From positions 1 through 64,000 of the forward strand of contig JACVVK020000465.1 in the NCBI GenBank assembly GCA_018292915.2: DNA of 64,000 bases, given 5' to 3'. The stretch's first letter is position 1. Each line of letters opens with the position of its first letter. The notes beneath the pieces are model-generated. The model was not told the origin of the DNA. It worked only from the letters and a program-made list of their open reading frames with translations, and ran no database searches. Both the position numbers and the translations under genes were made by a program. Below, in pieces: positions 59,101 to 64,000 of the stretch. The DNA comes from Batillaria attramentaria (taxonomy: Eukaryota; Mollusca; Gastropoda; Batillariidae).

Positions 59101-59771
59101 CGTGCTTGTGTTCCTGCTGTACCTGATTTTTTCACATCAAGTTTTGCTTTGGCAACAGGTTCCCCGGTGATTGTGAATGGTGATGAGTTTGAGAACATTG
59201 AGATCGCTGGCTTGTCTCCTGAAGAGCAAAGTCGGCACCTACAAGGTCATCATGAACCTGGTCACCCTCACCTAGATCACAAGCAGCACCACCCTCATCA
59301 CGATCAGTATTCGCATCAGGGACCACCTCATCCGGTTCAGCAGCATCACGGGGGACCACTCTCACTGCAGCAGCAAGGTGACCCGTTAGGTGCTGTCACT
59401 GATCTGAATCGGAACATAGGGAAAGCAGCGATGGTGGGTGACGGGATGTCACCAGGGGCAACATGCGACATCATCATCACAGATGCGGATGTCAATACTA
59501 GCAGTGGTGACATGCTGCGTGAGATGGTGAAAAACAAGGTGAGACTGTTCATGCAGCTGTAGTGGGTTAGCTTTAGTCATGTGGAAACATGCATGTAGGC
59601 TCTGTTGGTGATGTGAGTGATGTCAGTCTCATTTGTATAGATAAGCTATGCCATGGATGTTGCAGCTCTGTCTCCCAGGTAGTAATGTCTTCTCTGTTAT
59701 TGAAATGCAAGAAAGAATACTACTAAAGAAAGCTGCATCCACTCATGGGTGTGTGCTCATGTGCGCGTGCG

Positions 59772-59806
<35 letters not shown>

Positions 59807-62431
59807 TACTGTTGTGAGTGTTTCACAGTGTGGAGATGACAACTAGGGAAGTATGGTTTGTGCATTGTGTTTATCTGTGGGGATGTCTGTGTGACCATCT
59901 TGATACAGTCATCACTTTGTGCAGCTAGCATCGTTATAAACATGACTAAACCTTTCTTGCTTATCCTGCAGGAACTCCTCCGCTCCACCCGGCTTCAGGA
60001 CAAGAAGTTCAACAGTGTGGACTCGGAGATCTCAGAAGCATCAACGTTAGTGAGCACGGGGTCCGATAAGGAGGCAGAGAAAGGGCGGGGCCGCATCGCG
60101 CACCACTCCATGCGAGGAGCCTTGTCAGACAGCGAGATGGAAACCATGGTCAGGGTTAAAAAAAAAAAAAAAAAAAAATCTTGAAATAGTATTGAATAGT
60201 ATATCTTGTATCTTTTGTCTTTTGATGCTGGCAGGGCAGTGACCATGGCCGGGTTCACCCATTTATACCCAGTATGTGAAAAAGGGGCACCGTAACAGGG
60301 TCTTTATACACGTGCATGTGCTCTTGAAAACTGCTGAGCTTGCTGATTTGAGAATATAAGACTTTTTGTAGTTGTTTTGAACAGACACACCAGCTGATGG
60401 TTTAGACACAATATCCGTTTGTTATTACGATACTACTATAACAAGAAACAAAAACATGTTTAACAATGACACCATCTTGTGATTTTATGTAATGATACTC
60501 TGTTGTTGTTAACATTACCACGATGACTGCTGCTTGCAGTCGATGGGTGGGCGGCGGCGCAGTCGATCGTCGAGTCTGTGGAGCAACAAGAGCAACTATT
60601 CCCTGGGTTACCGTTACCATGACGGCAAACTGGTTCACACCGGTTCACTACCCAACCAGGATGTGGGCAAGACCTACCTGTTCGAGGGACTCATTGGTCA
60701 GCTGCACTTTTCTCTCTGTCCAGTTTTATTTACGCTGTTTGTACTTGGGGAGAGGTTTGGGAATGCTCTTGGGCTTGCCGTGGATCTATCAAGAGAAAGT
60801 TGTAATGGAGTAGCAAGTGATCTTTGTGAAAATGACAATGACCATCTGATAATAATGTGCAGGTTTTTACCATTTAGATATAGTATACACTTGCCCTCTC
60901 CATGCAGGTCCTGTGTAGAGAAACACCCCAACGTTTTACCACTCTTGGGTAGCAAAGTGACCACTCTGTAACACAGTAACAATAATGATAATAATATGTA
61001 TTAAAAGGATGCCGTAGCACTGTTAGCAGCTCAGTGGCGCCTTACAGTGAAAACACTCCCACAAACTGCAAGTGAGTGATATGTCTTTGGGATGTTGATG
61101 GTTGCTTCTAACTGCACACAGGGAAGGAACGTAGTCGTATGTGGGACCAGATGCAGTTCTGGGAGGACATGTTCCTGGACGCTGTGGCACAAGAACGTGA
61201 CATCATTGGTATGGACCAGCGACCATCCGAGATGATGGAAAGGTTTGTGTGTGTGTGTGTGTGTGCGCGTGCGTGCGTGCGTGCGCGTGTGTGCGTGCGT
61301 GCGTGCGCGTGTGTGCGTGCGCGTGTGTGCGTGCGTGCGTGCGCGCGCGTGCGTGCGTGCGCATGCGTGCGTGTGTGTGCGCGCGCGTGCGAGGAGCTTA
61401 CCATGGCTGAAGTTAATCCCCAAATAACAATAAGAACAATAACAACTGTTTGCTGTAGCTCACAGTCATGGGCAGAGTCAATGATAAGAGCCTTTGCATG
61501 AGGTGAGTGAGAACCGTCGTCATTTGATAGGCTGTGTTTGGTGTATTGCAGATACACCTCACTGGGTGATGGAGAGCGGAAGCGACTGGAGCAGGATGAG
61601 GACCGCCTACTGTCCACCATGTTGTACAACCTTGTGGCTTTCATGCTCATGGTGCGCGTGCCCAAGGCCGAGGTGAAGAAAAAAGTGCGGAGACTGCTGG
61701 GCAAATCGCACATCGGCCTCATCCACAGTCAGGATGTCAACAGTCTGTTGGACTCCATCACACAGCTGGTATGTGCTGGTTTCTTTTCATCAGTCATTCA
61801 TTCAAATGATCATGAATCAAGATTGCTGGCTCGCATTTAATGTTAAATCTTATTGTCCCTCTCCCCTCCCAGCTGTTGTGTGCTTTGATAACCTCTTGAG
61901 GATCAGAAAGTTTACATACGAGAAAGGAAAATGTTTTGACCGGAGTGGGACTTGAACCTGACCTCTTGCATTGGCGACAAAGTTTTTACCAGTAGACCAC
62001 CGGCCCTCTCGTAGCATGAAGGAAAACTGCATTTGAATTTTCTTACTAGGGTTTGACATACGTGAATTAATAACAAAGTTCATTCTTGTATTTATCTGTT
62101 GATCAGAAAGTTGCATTTTTCATTGATGCCAAATGGTAATGTATGTTTTCTGGATGCATGGTGATAGCAAGGGAACGACATTGACCTGAAGCCCATGGGG
62201 AGTCGTCAGATGCAGAAACAAACGTTCACCGTTCACTGGGGGCCTGACAACACTGGGGACATGCTCTTCATGGAGGTTTGTACCATGCCTCACAACCCCC
62301 CACACCGCCTTACTCCTGGAGAAAGTGTTGAGGGGAGGGGGGGGGGGTAGAGAGGGAGGGTGTGTGGGCGTGTGTGTGTGTGTGAGTGAGAGAGAGAGGG
62401 TGTTTGGGGGTTTAACGTCCTTTTCCACCAT

Positions 62432-62476
<45 letters not shown>

Positions 62477-62761
62477 TTCTGCTGGTCAGACAGTTTTGCT
62501 TTGTATGATTGTGACAGGTATGTGACGACTGCCTGTTGGTTGTGTGGTGATTGTGACAGGTATGTGACAACTGCTGTTTGTGTGTGATTGTGGCAGGTAT
62601 GTGATGACTGCCTGTTGTTGCGGAGTGTGACGGGGATGATTCACGACCGATGGTGGTTTGAAAAGCTGGTTAACATGACGTACTGCCCCAAGACCAGGGT
62701 ACTGTGTCTGTGGCGTAAGAACGGGGAGAAGGTCCAACTCAACCAGTTCTACACCAAGAAG
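32000..62761 (+). CDS. MADD: MADD, DENN-domain Rab3/Rab27 GEF (gene-level entry; 27 exons, 3' end outside window)
   Basis: Join: 32000-32595, 33362-33503, 37334-37492, 40154-40285, 40801-40914, 41220-41300, 43324-43494, 44871-45029, 45418-45634, 46263-46373, 50650-50861, 52066-52127, 52458-52707, 53077-53191, 53678-53752, 54015-54129, 54688-54874, 55373-55546, 55949-56054, 56995-57099, 59159-59538, 59972-60148, 60540-60696, 61122-61242, 61552-61768, 62168-62275, 62597-62761. That is 4608 bases, 1536 residues, phase-consistent. MADD (AEX-3 in nematodes, Rab3-GEF in flies) activates Rab3 and Rab27 on secretory vesicles and, in mammals, binds TNF receptor 1. Visible features are the uDENN-cDENN-dDENN module (residues 1 to about 600), a long Ser/Pro-rich linker, conserved ENQQFLKEV and GLGGMAS blocks, and the C-terminal death-domain-like and PH-like region (from about 1333). 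The first 32 kb of the gene is intron-heavy and repeat-rich. Confidence 0.92.
32690..32790 (+). repeat. Dispersed repeat fragment R2, copy 2
   Basis: TTTTATT, GGGGAAATTCGGGTTGCTGG and GTGCAGCGCCACCCAATAAC match the copy at 17010-17140. It is in MADD intron 1, followed by a poly-A-rich stretch. Confidence 0.55.
33362..33503 (+). CDS. MADD: MADD exon 2 (DENN)
   Basis: The acceptor CTGTTGGCAG is in phase 2, the donor GTGGAG|GTATGT in phase 0. Residues 199-246 include [30 protein letters not shown] and KTRVE, matching the family block that links uDENN and cDENN. Confidence 0.88.
33504..37333. other. MADD intron 2 (3.8 kb)
   Basis: No exon seen. Holds poly-G runs at 33960-33974 and 35386-35404 and the large CA microsatellite listed separately. 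Confidence 0.6.
35809..36024. repeat. Compound (CA)n microsatellite with CCGG interruptions
   Basis: CA runs are broken by CCGG or CCCCGG at six points. Long ORFs in all frames are trivial products of the dinucleotide. Confidence 0.97.
37334..37492 (+). CDS. MADD: MADD exon 3 (cDENN)
   Basis: The acceptor is GTGTTGTGCAG, the donor AAG|GTAAGA, phase 0 to 0. Residues 247-299: [20 protein letters not shown], then [20 protein letters not shown] and MLEHK. It contains the highly conserved [12 protein letters not shown] core. Confidence 0.95.
38497..39201 (+). pseudogene. Truncated transposon protein, TTF/ZBED-type zinc finger, 234 codons
   Basis: The ORF starts with ATG followed by an expanded run of about 29 Pro codons (a poly-C tract), then [20 protein letters not shown]. 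Further on, [20 protein letters not shown] and VCMN match the start of the TTF-type zinc finger found in hAT-derived proteins such as ZNF862 and KIAA1586. The RNase H-like catalytic core and the C-terminal dimerisation region are missing, so the element cannot be autonomous. Confidence 0.7.
38499..38601. repeat. Poly-C tract followed by poly-A
   Basis: About 90 bases of almost pure C with one A, then 13 A. The true length in the genome is uncertain because such runs are hard to sequence. Confidence 0.9.
39205..39276. repeat. Imperfect inverted repeat within the hAT-like element
   Basis: The arms CTTTGGCTGCCAAGGCAGG and CCATGCCTTGGTAGTCAAGG pair around GGCCATGCAAATGCATGGCC and could form a hairpin. 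Confidence 0.6.
39477..39512. repeat. Short inverted repeat (hairpin) in the hAT-like element
   Basis: The arms CTGCTGTCCATGC and GCATGGACGGACAGCAG pair around a TTTTA loop, with a few unpaired bases in the right arm. Confidence 0.65.
40154..40285 (+). CDS. MADD: MADD exon 4 (cDENN)
   Basis: The acceptor is CTTGTGTTTAG, the donor GAACAG|GTAATT, phase 0 to 0. Residues 300-343: [20 protein letters not shown] and [20 protein letters not shown], then SAEQ. Almost identical to other metazoan MADD proteins. Confidence 0.96.
40801..40914 (+). CDS. MADD: MADD exon 5 (cDENN)
   Basis: The acceptor is TGTGTGTTGCAG, the donor AACAAA|GTAGGC, phase 0. Residues 344-381: [20 protein letters not shown], then [18 protein letters not shown]. 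Confidence 0.95.
41220..41300 (+). CDS. MADD: MADD exon 6
   Basis: The acceptor is CTGTTGTGACAG, the donor AAACAG|GTAAAC, phase 0. Residues 382-408: [20 protein letters not shown] then LKTHLKQ, matching the LPxLPEPE...LKKHLKQ block. Confidence 0.92.
41650..42216. repeat. 79-bp tandem repeat, 7 copies, MADD intron 6
   Basis: GGCTGCTGAAGTAGAACATA starts at 41657, 41736, 41815, 41894, 41973, 42052 and 42131. Copies are nearly identical. Confidence 0.95.
43324..43494 (+). CDS. MADD: MADD exon 7
   Basis: The acceptor is CTCCCTCCTCTCAG, the donor GCAATG|GTGAGT, phase 0. Residues 409-465: [15 protein letters not shown], then [20 protein letters not shown] and VAM, the invariant block before dDENN. 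Confidence 0.95.
43795..44330. repeat. 134-bp tandem repeat, 4 copies, MADD intron 7
   Basis: GACAATGCTTATTGTGA starts at 43795, 43927, 44061 and 44195. Each copy includes AATGATGGAAAACTGGGTGA. Minus-strand ORFs from it are artefacts. Confidence 0.93.
44871..45029 (+). CDS. MADD: MADD exon 8 (dDENN)
   Basis: The acceptor is TCGATCTTCAG, the donor ACACAG|GTTGTT, phase 0. Residues 466-518: [20 protein letters not shown], then [20 protein letters not shown] and ARLARTQ. Confidence 0.95.
45418..45634 (+). CDS. MADD: MADD exon 9 (dDENN)
   Basis: The acceptor is TGTTGTGACAG, the donor CTACAG|GTCGGA, phase 1. Residues 519-590: [36 protein letters not shown], then an acidic/Ser end. It corresponds to the end of the DENN module. 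Confidence 0.93.
45980..46320. repeat. 119-bp tandem triplication covering the exon 10 acceptor
   Basis: The intron end, acceptor (TTTCATGTACAG) and first 64 bases of exon 10 occur three times, with exon starts at 46025, 46144 and 46263. Copies are almost identical. Only the last copy continues into the rest of the exon and a donor. Confidence 0.92.
46263..46373 (+). CDS. MADD: MADD exon 10 (acidic Ser-rich linker)
   Basis: The acceptor is TTTCATGTACAG (third of three copies), the donor ACACCAT|GTGAGT, phase 1 to 1. Residues 591-627: [20 protein letters not shown] then [17 protein letters not shown], matching the SGSDS...SSSSYSSL...INGDTP block of vertebrate MADD. Starting from copy 1 or 2 would read into a stop. 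Confidence 0.9.
46421..50275. repeat. 70-bp minisatellite array, about 55 copies, MADD intron 10
   Basis: The unit begins CTAAGTTAAACTTTTCATCC, then CTTAACCTTTCACTAG, CAAATTAATGTCTG and TATTTGAGACTGGCAAATCA. Copies differ mainly at ATGTTTG/ATGTCTG, TTAATG/TTAGTG/TCAGTG and AGTTAAAC/AGTTGAAC. There are stop codons in every frame, so it is noncoding. Some variants occur in runs, suggesting expansion by blocks. Confidence 0.98.
50650..50861 (+). CDS. MADD: MADD exon 11 (Ser-rich linker)
   Basis: The acceptor is GTGTGATAACAG, the donor CACACAG|GTGTGT, phase 1 to 0. Residues 628-698 include [16 protein letters not shown] and [20 protein letters not shown]. Its 3' part and donor are tandemly triplicated downstream. 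Clean coding character; weak conservation is expected for the linker. Confidence 0.85.
50788..51196. repeat. 135-bp tandem triplication covering the exon 11 donor
   Basis: CTGAGTCGTC(G/T)AGCGCGGCA starts at 50791, 50926 and 51061. Each copy holds the last 71 bases of exon 11, its donor and 64 intronic bases. Copies 2 and 3 carry the same Asp-to-Asn change (GTTGAT to GTTAAT), so they arose from one another. Confidence 0.93.
51396..51625 (+). repeat. Dispersed repeat family R1, copy 3
   Basis: Contains TACGCTTCTGTTGGCTCAGTGC, CAGCATTACAGATGCT and CACTGTCCAGGTGTCTAAGTGG, shared with 9712-9990 (inverted) and 15815-16062. Confidence 0.75.
51690..51790 (+). mobile_element. SINE S1 tail fragment plus C/T-rich simple repeat
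   Basis: GGGGAAAAGGACGTTAAACTCC matches the 3' part of the SINE at 12558-12735. It is followed by CCCA and CTCT runs. Confidence 0.55.
52066..52127 (+). CDS. MADD: MADD exon 12 (linker)
   Basis: The acceptor is GCTTTATTCAG, the donor GACAAG|GTAAGT, phase 0 to 2. It encodes [20 protein letters not shown]. Weakly conserved linker; accepted because both splice sites are good and it makes exon 13 join in frame. Confidence 0.65.
52458..52707 (+). CDS. MADD: MADD exon 13 (Pro/Ser-rich linker)
   Basis: The acceptor is ATGTGTATCAG, the donor TTTCGG|GTATGT, phase 2 to 0. Residues 719-802: [20 protein letters not shown], then repeated Ser-Pro-Arg blocks including [21 protein letters not shown] likely phosphorylated or SH3-binding segment, by composition only. 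Confidence 0.82.
52867..53050. repeat. 87-bp tandem duplication just before exon 14
   Basis: TGTCTCGCTGACTGTACATG occurs at 52867 and 52954. A partial third copy (TGTCTCTGCTGACTGTTGCT) leads into the exon 14 acceptor. Confidence 0.92.
53077..53191 (+). CDS. MADD: MADD exon 14
   Basis: The acceptor is GCTGGTGACAG, the donor CTTCA|GTGAGT, phase 0 to 1. It encodes [20 protein letters not shown] and [18 protein letters not shown], resembling the alternatively spliced Ser-rich block before GNRRALV in vertebrates. Confidence 0.82.
53678..53752 (+). CDS. MADD: MADD exon 15
   Basis: The acceptor is GTTTGTTTTAG, the donor GCTCG|GTGAGT, phase 1 to 1, so it can be skipped without a frame change. It encodes [20 protein letters not shown] and FTPL, Pro-rich. 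Confidence 0.8.
54015..54129 (+). CDS. MADD: MADD exon 16
   Basis: The acceptor is TTGTTTTTCAG, the donor AACAG|GTAATA, phase 1 to 2. It encodes [20 protein letters not shown] and [17 protein letters not shown], matching the conserved GNRRALV...IKH block. Confidence 0.9.
54688..54874 (+). CDS. MADD: MADD exon 17
   Basis: The acceptor follows a GT run (GTGTGTGACAG); the donor is GATGTT|GTAAGT, phase 2 to 0. Residues 904-966: [20 protein letters not shown], then [20 protein letters not shown]. Highly conserved in MADD. Confidence 0.94.
55373..55546 (+). CDS. MADD: MADD exon 18
   Basis: The acceptor is TTTTTTGCTTAG, the donor AGTGAC|GTCAGT, phase 0. Residues 967-1024: [20 protein letters not shown] and [20 protein letters not shown]. 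Highly conserved. Confidence 0.93.
55620..55680. repeat. G-rich tract in MADD intron 18
   Basis: G runs with interspersed T/A (GGGGGTGGGGGGGGTGGGGG), G-quadruplex-capable by pattern. Confidence 0.7.
55763..55875. repeat. 56-bp tandem duplication, MADD intron 18
   Basis: GCAAACATTGGACACTGCTC occurs at 55763 and 55819 with identical following sequence. Confidence 0.9.
55949..56054 (+). CDS. MADD: MADD exon 19 (linker)
   Basis: The acceptor is TTCTCTCCACAG, the donor CTTCCA|GTGAGT, phase 0 to 1. It encodes [20 protein letters not shown] then [15 protein letters not shown]. Confidence 0.85.
56155..56182. repeat. (TA)n microsatellite
   Basis: TATATA run in MADD intron 19. Confidence 0.9.
56995..57099 (+). 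CDS. MADD: MADD exon 20 (linker; GC donor)
   Basis: The acceptor is TGCATCCCACAG. It encodes [20 protein letters not shown] and [14 protein letters not shown]. No GT donor gives an open join; the only good site is CAG|GCAAGT, the consensus of the minor GC-AG intron class, leaving phase 1 that matches exon 21 exactly. Confidence 0.75.
57130..57460. repeat. 162-bp tandem duplication, MADD intron 20
   Basis: CTCCTCCCCTGTCACAAGGC occurs at 57130 and 57292, each copy running to ACTCGGTGACTT(T/A)AA. Confidence 0.92.
57885..58430. repeat. Compound tandem repeats (about 47-bp then about 65-bp units), MADD intron 20
   Basis: First, several copies of TAGTATGTTGTTTTTGTGTG plus TCATCTAACAATTCC. Then copies carrying GACACAGTCACAGTGGCCAA and ATGTTACTG that keep the TCATCTAACAATT block. 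The second unit evidently arose from the first. Confidence 0.9.
59059..59100. repeat. (GT)n microsatellite before MADD exon 21
   Basis: GT run with one TA and one GA interruption, about 60 bases before the acceptor. Confidence 0.9.
59159..59538 (+). CDS. MADD: MADD exon 21 (His-rich linker)
   Basis: The acceptor is TTTGGCAACAG, the donor AACAAG|GTGAGA, phase 1 to 0. Residues 1095-1221 include [20 protein letters not shown], then a His/Gln/Pro-rich stretch with [20 protein letters not shown], and end MLREMVKNK. Confidence 0.87.
59775..59806. repeat. (AC)n microsatellite
   Basis: CA run in MADD intron 21. Confidence 0.9.
59972..60148 (+). CDS. MADD: MADD exon 22
   Basis: The acceptor is CTTATCCTGCAG, the donor ACCATG|GTCAGG, phase 0. 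Residues 1222-1280: [20 protein letters not shown] and [12 protein letters not shown], corresponding to the RGTLSDSEIET block of vertebrate MADD. Confidence 0.92.
60540..60696 (+). CDS. MADD: MADD exon 23
   Basis: The acceptor is CTGCTGCTTGCAG, the donor CATTG|GTCAGC, phase 0 to 1. It encodes [20 protein letters not shown] and TYLFEGLIG, ending in the YLYEGLLG-like block. Confidence 0.9.
61122..61242 (+). CDS. MADD: MADD exon 24 (death-domain-like region)
   Basis: The acceptor is ACTGCACACAG, the donor GAAAG|GTTTGT, phase 1 to 2. It encodes [20 protein letters not shown] and [11 protein letters not shown]. Very highly conserved. Confidence 0.95.
61242..61392. repeat. (GT/GC)n microsatellite abutting the exon 24 donor
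   Basis: About 150 bases of alternating purine-pyrimidine (GTGT, GCGT, GCGC) begin within the donor GTTTGTGTGT itself. Confidence 0.95.
61552..61768 (+). CDS. MADD: MADD exon 25 (death-domain-like region)
   Basis: The acceptor is TGGTGTATTGCAG, the donor CAGCTG|GTATGT, phase 2 to 0. Residues 1373-1445: [20 protein letters not shown], then [20 protein letters not shown]. Confidence 0.95.
61850..62015 (-). mobile_element. SINE family S2, partial copy in MADD intron 25
   Basis: On the minus strand a B-box-like GGTTCAAGTCCCACTC and the following body (AACATTTTCCTTTCTCGTA) match the copy at 17222-17625. The 3' tail is absent. Confidence 0.65.
62168..62275 (+). CDS. MADD: MADD exon 26 (PH-like region)
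   Basis: The acceptor is GCATGGTGATAG, the donor ATGGAG|GTTTGT, phase 0. Residues 1446-1481: [20 protein letters not shown] then [16 protein letters not shown]. Confidence 0.93.
62405..62475 (-). mobile_element. SINE S1 tail fragment ending in a long poly-G (poly-C) tract
   Basis: GGGTTTAACGTCCTTTTCCA is the inverted 3' part of the SINE at 12558-12735. About 42 G follow at 62432-62473. Confidence 0.6.
62508..62610. repeat. Tandem triplication of the exon 27 acceptor and exon start
   Basis: GATTGTG(A/G)CAG|GTATGTGA occurs three times, with exon-start positions near 62518, 62560 and 62597. Copies 1 and 2 are degenerate after about 20 bases; only copy 3 stays open. Confidence 0.88.
62597..62761 (+). 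CDS. MADD: MADD exon 27 (PH-like region; last exon in window)
   Basis: The acceptor is GATTGTGGCAG, the donor AAGAAG|GTGGGT, phase 0. Residues 1482-1536: [20 protein letters not shown], then [20 protein letters not shown] and QLNQFYTKK. The remaining C-terminal exons lie beyond base 64000. Confidence 0.95.
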
Positions 62762-63200
62762 GTGGGTATGATGGTGACTGTAGTAACCAGTGGGGGTGGT
62801 GCTTGGCTGAACACTCCCAGGCTCATCCGCTTGAATCAGAGGGTTGCATGTGTGAACGTTTTTCAAATACAGTAGAAACTTTTTTGAGCGACCTTTCACG
62901 GGACCGAGCAAAAACGGTCGTGAACAACAACTGGTCGCCCAAACTGCAGTCAGTCACAATGGCGTCCGGACCTGGCCCTGCCCGGCCGGGAGGCGCGCAT
63001 ATCAACCGTAGGGATCATTGCATAATAAGTACAGTGTGCATGCGTGGATTTGACTCAGAAGCAGAGTTTGGTGTTTCTGTGGAGTCTTCCAATAATCAAG
63101 ATTGTGCGGCTTTACCTAAATTTCAGCGACGGAAAACGTAAACAGAGTCGCATGTGCCACCATGTTTTTAACCACTTCCGTTTCATGCGGTGTCGTGAAC
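62762..63200. other. Start of MADD intron 27
   Basis: No exon seen. CAGTAGAAACTTTTTTGAGC near 62869 looks like a pogo/Tigger-type end, but no matching right end is visible. Confidence 0.4.
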
Positions 63201-63202
63201 TT

Positions 63203-63497
63203 GTGTTTGCTAAGTGTCAAATCGGTGAGTTTAGTCTGGTTGAATTCCCAGCGGCATCACAGCCTCTGTCTCTCCATCTCTTTCTTTCTCTCTTTCACCG
63301 TCACGGTGGCAGTGACACACACACACACACACGCGCGCGCGCTCGCACCCACACGTGTCCTAACGATGTGCACTGATATCCCGGCGCTGCCAGTTTGCTA
63401 AGTGTCAAATCACCGAGTTTAGTCCGGTTGAATTCCCAGCGGCATCACAGCCTCTCTCTCTCCATCTCTCTCTCTCACCGTCACGGTGGCAGTGACA

Positions 63498-63552
<55 letters not shown>

Positions 63553-63680
63553 GTGCGCGCGCACGCTCTCACCCACACGTGTACAAACGACGTACACTGA
63601 CTGACATCCCGGCGTTGCAGATTTGCTAAGTGTCAAATCGCTGAGTTCAGTCCGACTGAATTCCTAGCGGCAGTTTCCGT
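63203..63680. repeat. About 197-bp tandem repeat with internal CT and CA/CG microsatellites
   Basis: TTTGCTAAGTGTCAAATC starts near 63208, 63395 and 63622. Copies 1 and 2 run through CTCT and the palindromic CACCGTCACGGTG into (AC)n and CACCCACACGTGT. Copy 3 is cut short after about 55 bases. Confidence 0.85.
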
Positions 63681-63689
63681 TTTCTTTCT

Positions 63690-64000
63690 TGTCAAAACAA
63701 CATAAAAACAAGGAGGATTAGGAACCACACCATACCTATCAACTATCCGCCTTAATTCGCTCACACGCACTGGCACACAAAGAAACACCTTCACACACAC
63801 ACACACACTGACATGCCCGTGATAGGGCGTCTTGTGGAAATAATGGTCAGTGAGTTGACAGGTGTTAAGGGTGTCAGAACTGGCGGATGAGGTGATCACA
63901 ACCCGCATAACTGCAGTCGTGTTTAGGGGGCGACGCGCTAATTGCCCTGTCTTTGTCCGAGGTCACGCGTGCACAGTAGGGGGTGGGTTCAAGCGGCGGG
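63690..64000. other. MADD intron 27 continued
   Basis: No exon recognised. A short CA run lies at 63793-63808, with CpG-containing words near the end. Confidence 0.4.

Noticed and set aside
61031..61722. Arg/Ala/His-rich minus-strand ORFs
   Set aside because: They arise from the GT/GC microsatellite and the antisense of MADD exons 24 and 25.
62868..63010. Pogo/Tigger-type transposon
   Set aside because: The left end resembles that family, but no inverted partner or ORF is visible.

Overview
The window is animal nuclear DNA, most likely from a gastropod mollusc. It has GT-AG introns, a tRNA-derived SINE with a (TGAG)n-type molluscan repeat nested in it, many long CA/GT microsatellites, and genes whose best matches are metazoan. 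I infer gastropod from repeat style only and did not test it. No prokaryotic, viral or CRISPR content was seen.

Three genes are present. (1) About 2.4-9.7 kb, minus strand: a small gene with one main coding exon (PPxY motif, His/Gly/Gln-rich region) followed by three candidate alternative last exons. All three join in phase 0, and each encodes a basic stretch, one hydrophobic segment and a stop. The products would be three C-terminally anchored isoforms differing only in the anchor. (2) 15.07-25.10 kb, plus strand: a complete 11-exon NAGPA-like gene (the uncovering enzyme of the mannose-6-phosphate tag). It has an N-terminal hydrophobic leader, the phosphodiester glycosidase domain with INLDGGG, EGF-like repeats and a C-terminal transmembrane helix. 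Its stop codon lies inside a SINE. (3) 32.0 kb to beyond the window end, plus strand: MADD (DENN-domain Rab3/Rab27 exchange factor). I can join 27 exons in consistent phase, giving 1536 residues; the 3' end is outside the window.

Genes 1 and 2 are head-to-head across 10.8-15.0 kb. NAGPA and MADD are in tandem, separated by 25.7-32.0 kb. Both spacers hold GC-rich blocks unusually dense in the tetranucleotides ACTG/CAGT.

Introns and spacers are full of repeats. They include a solo LTR with a GAAGG target-site duplication 62 bases before NAGPA exon 4, and a 1.8-kb hAT-like element with a truncated TTF/ZBED-type ORF in MADD intron 3. There is a TTAA-flanked MITE, a C/G-tract MITE with GAGAG duplications, several SINEs, and a 3.9-kb array of about 55 copies of a 70-bp unit in MADD intron 10. 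A recurring oddity is local tandem duplication that includes splice sites: MADD exons 10, 11 and 27, and NAGPA exon 8.

All exon joins are my own reading from sequence, splice signals and phase. No transcript evidence or database search was available.
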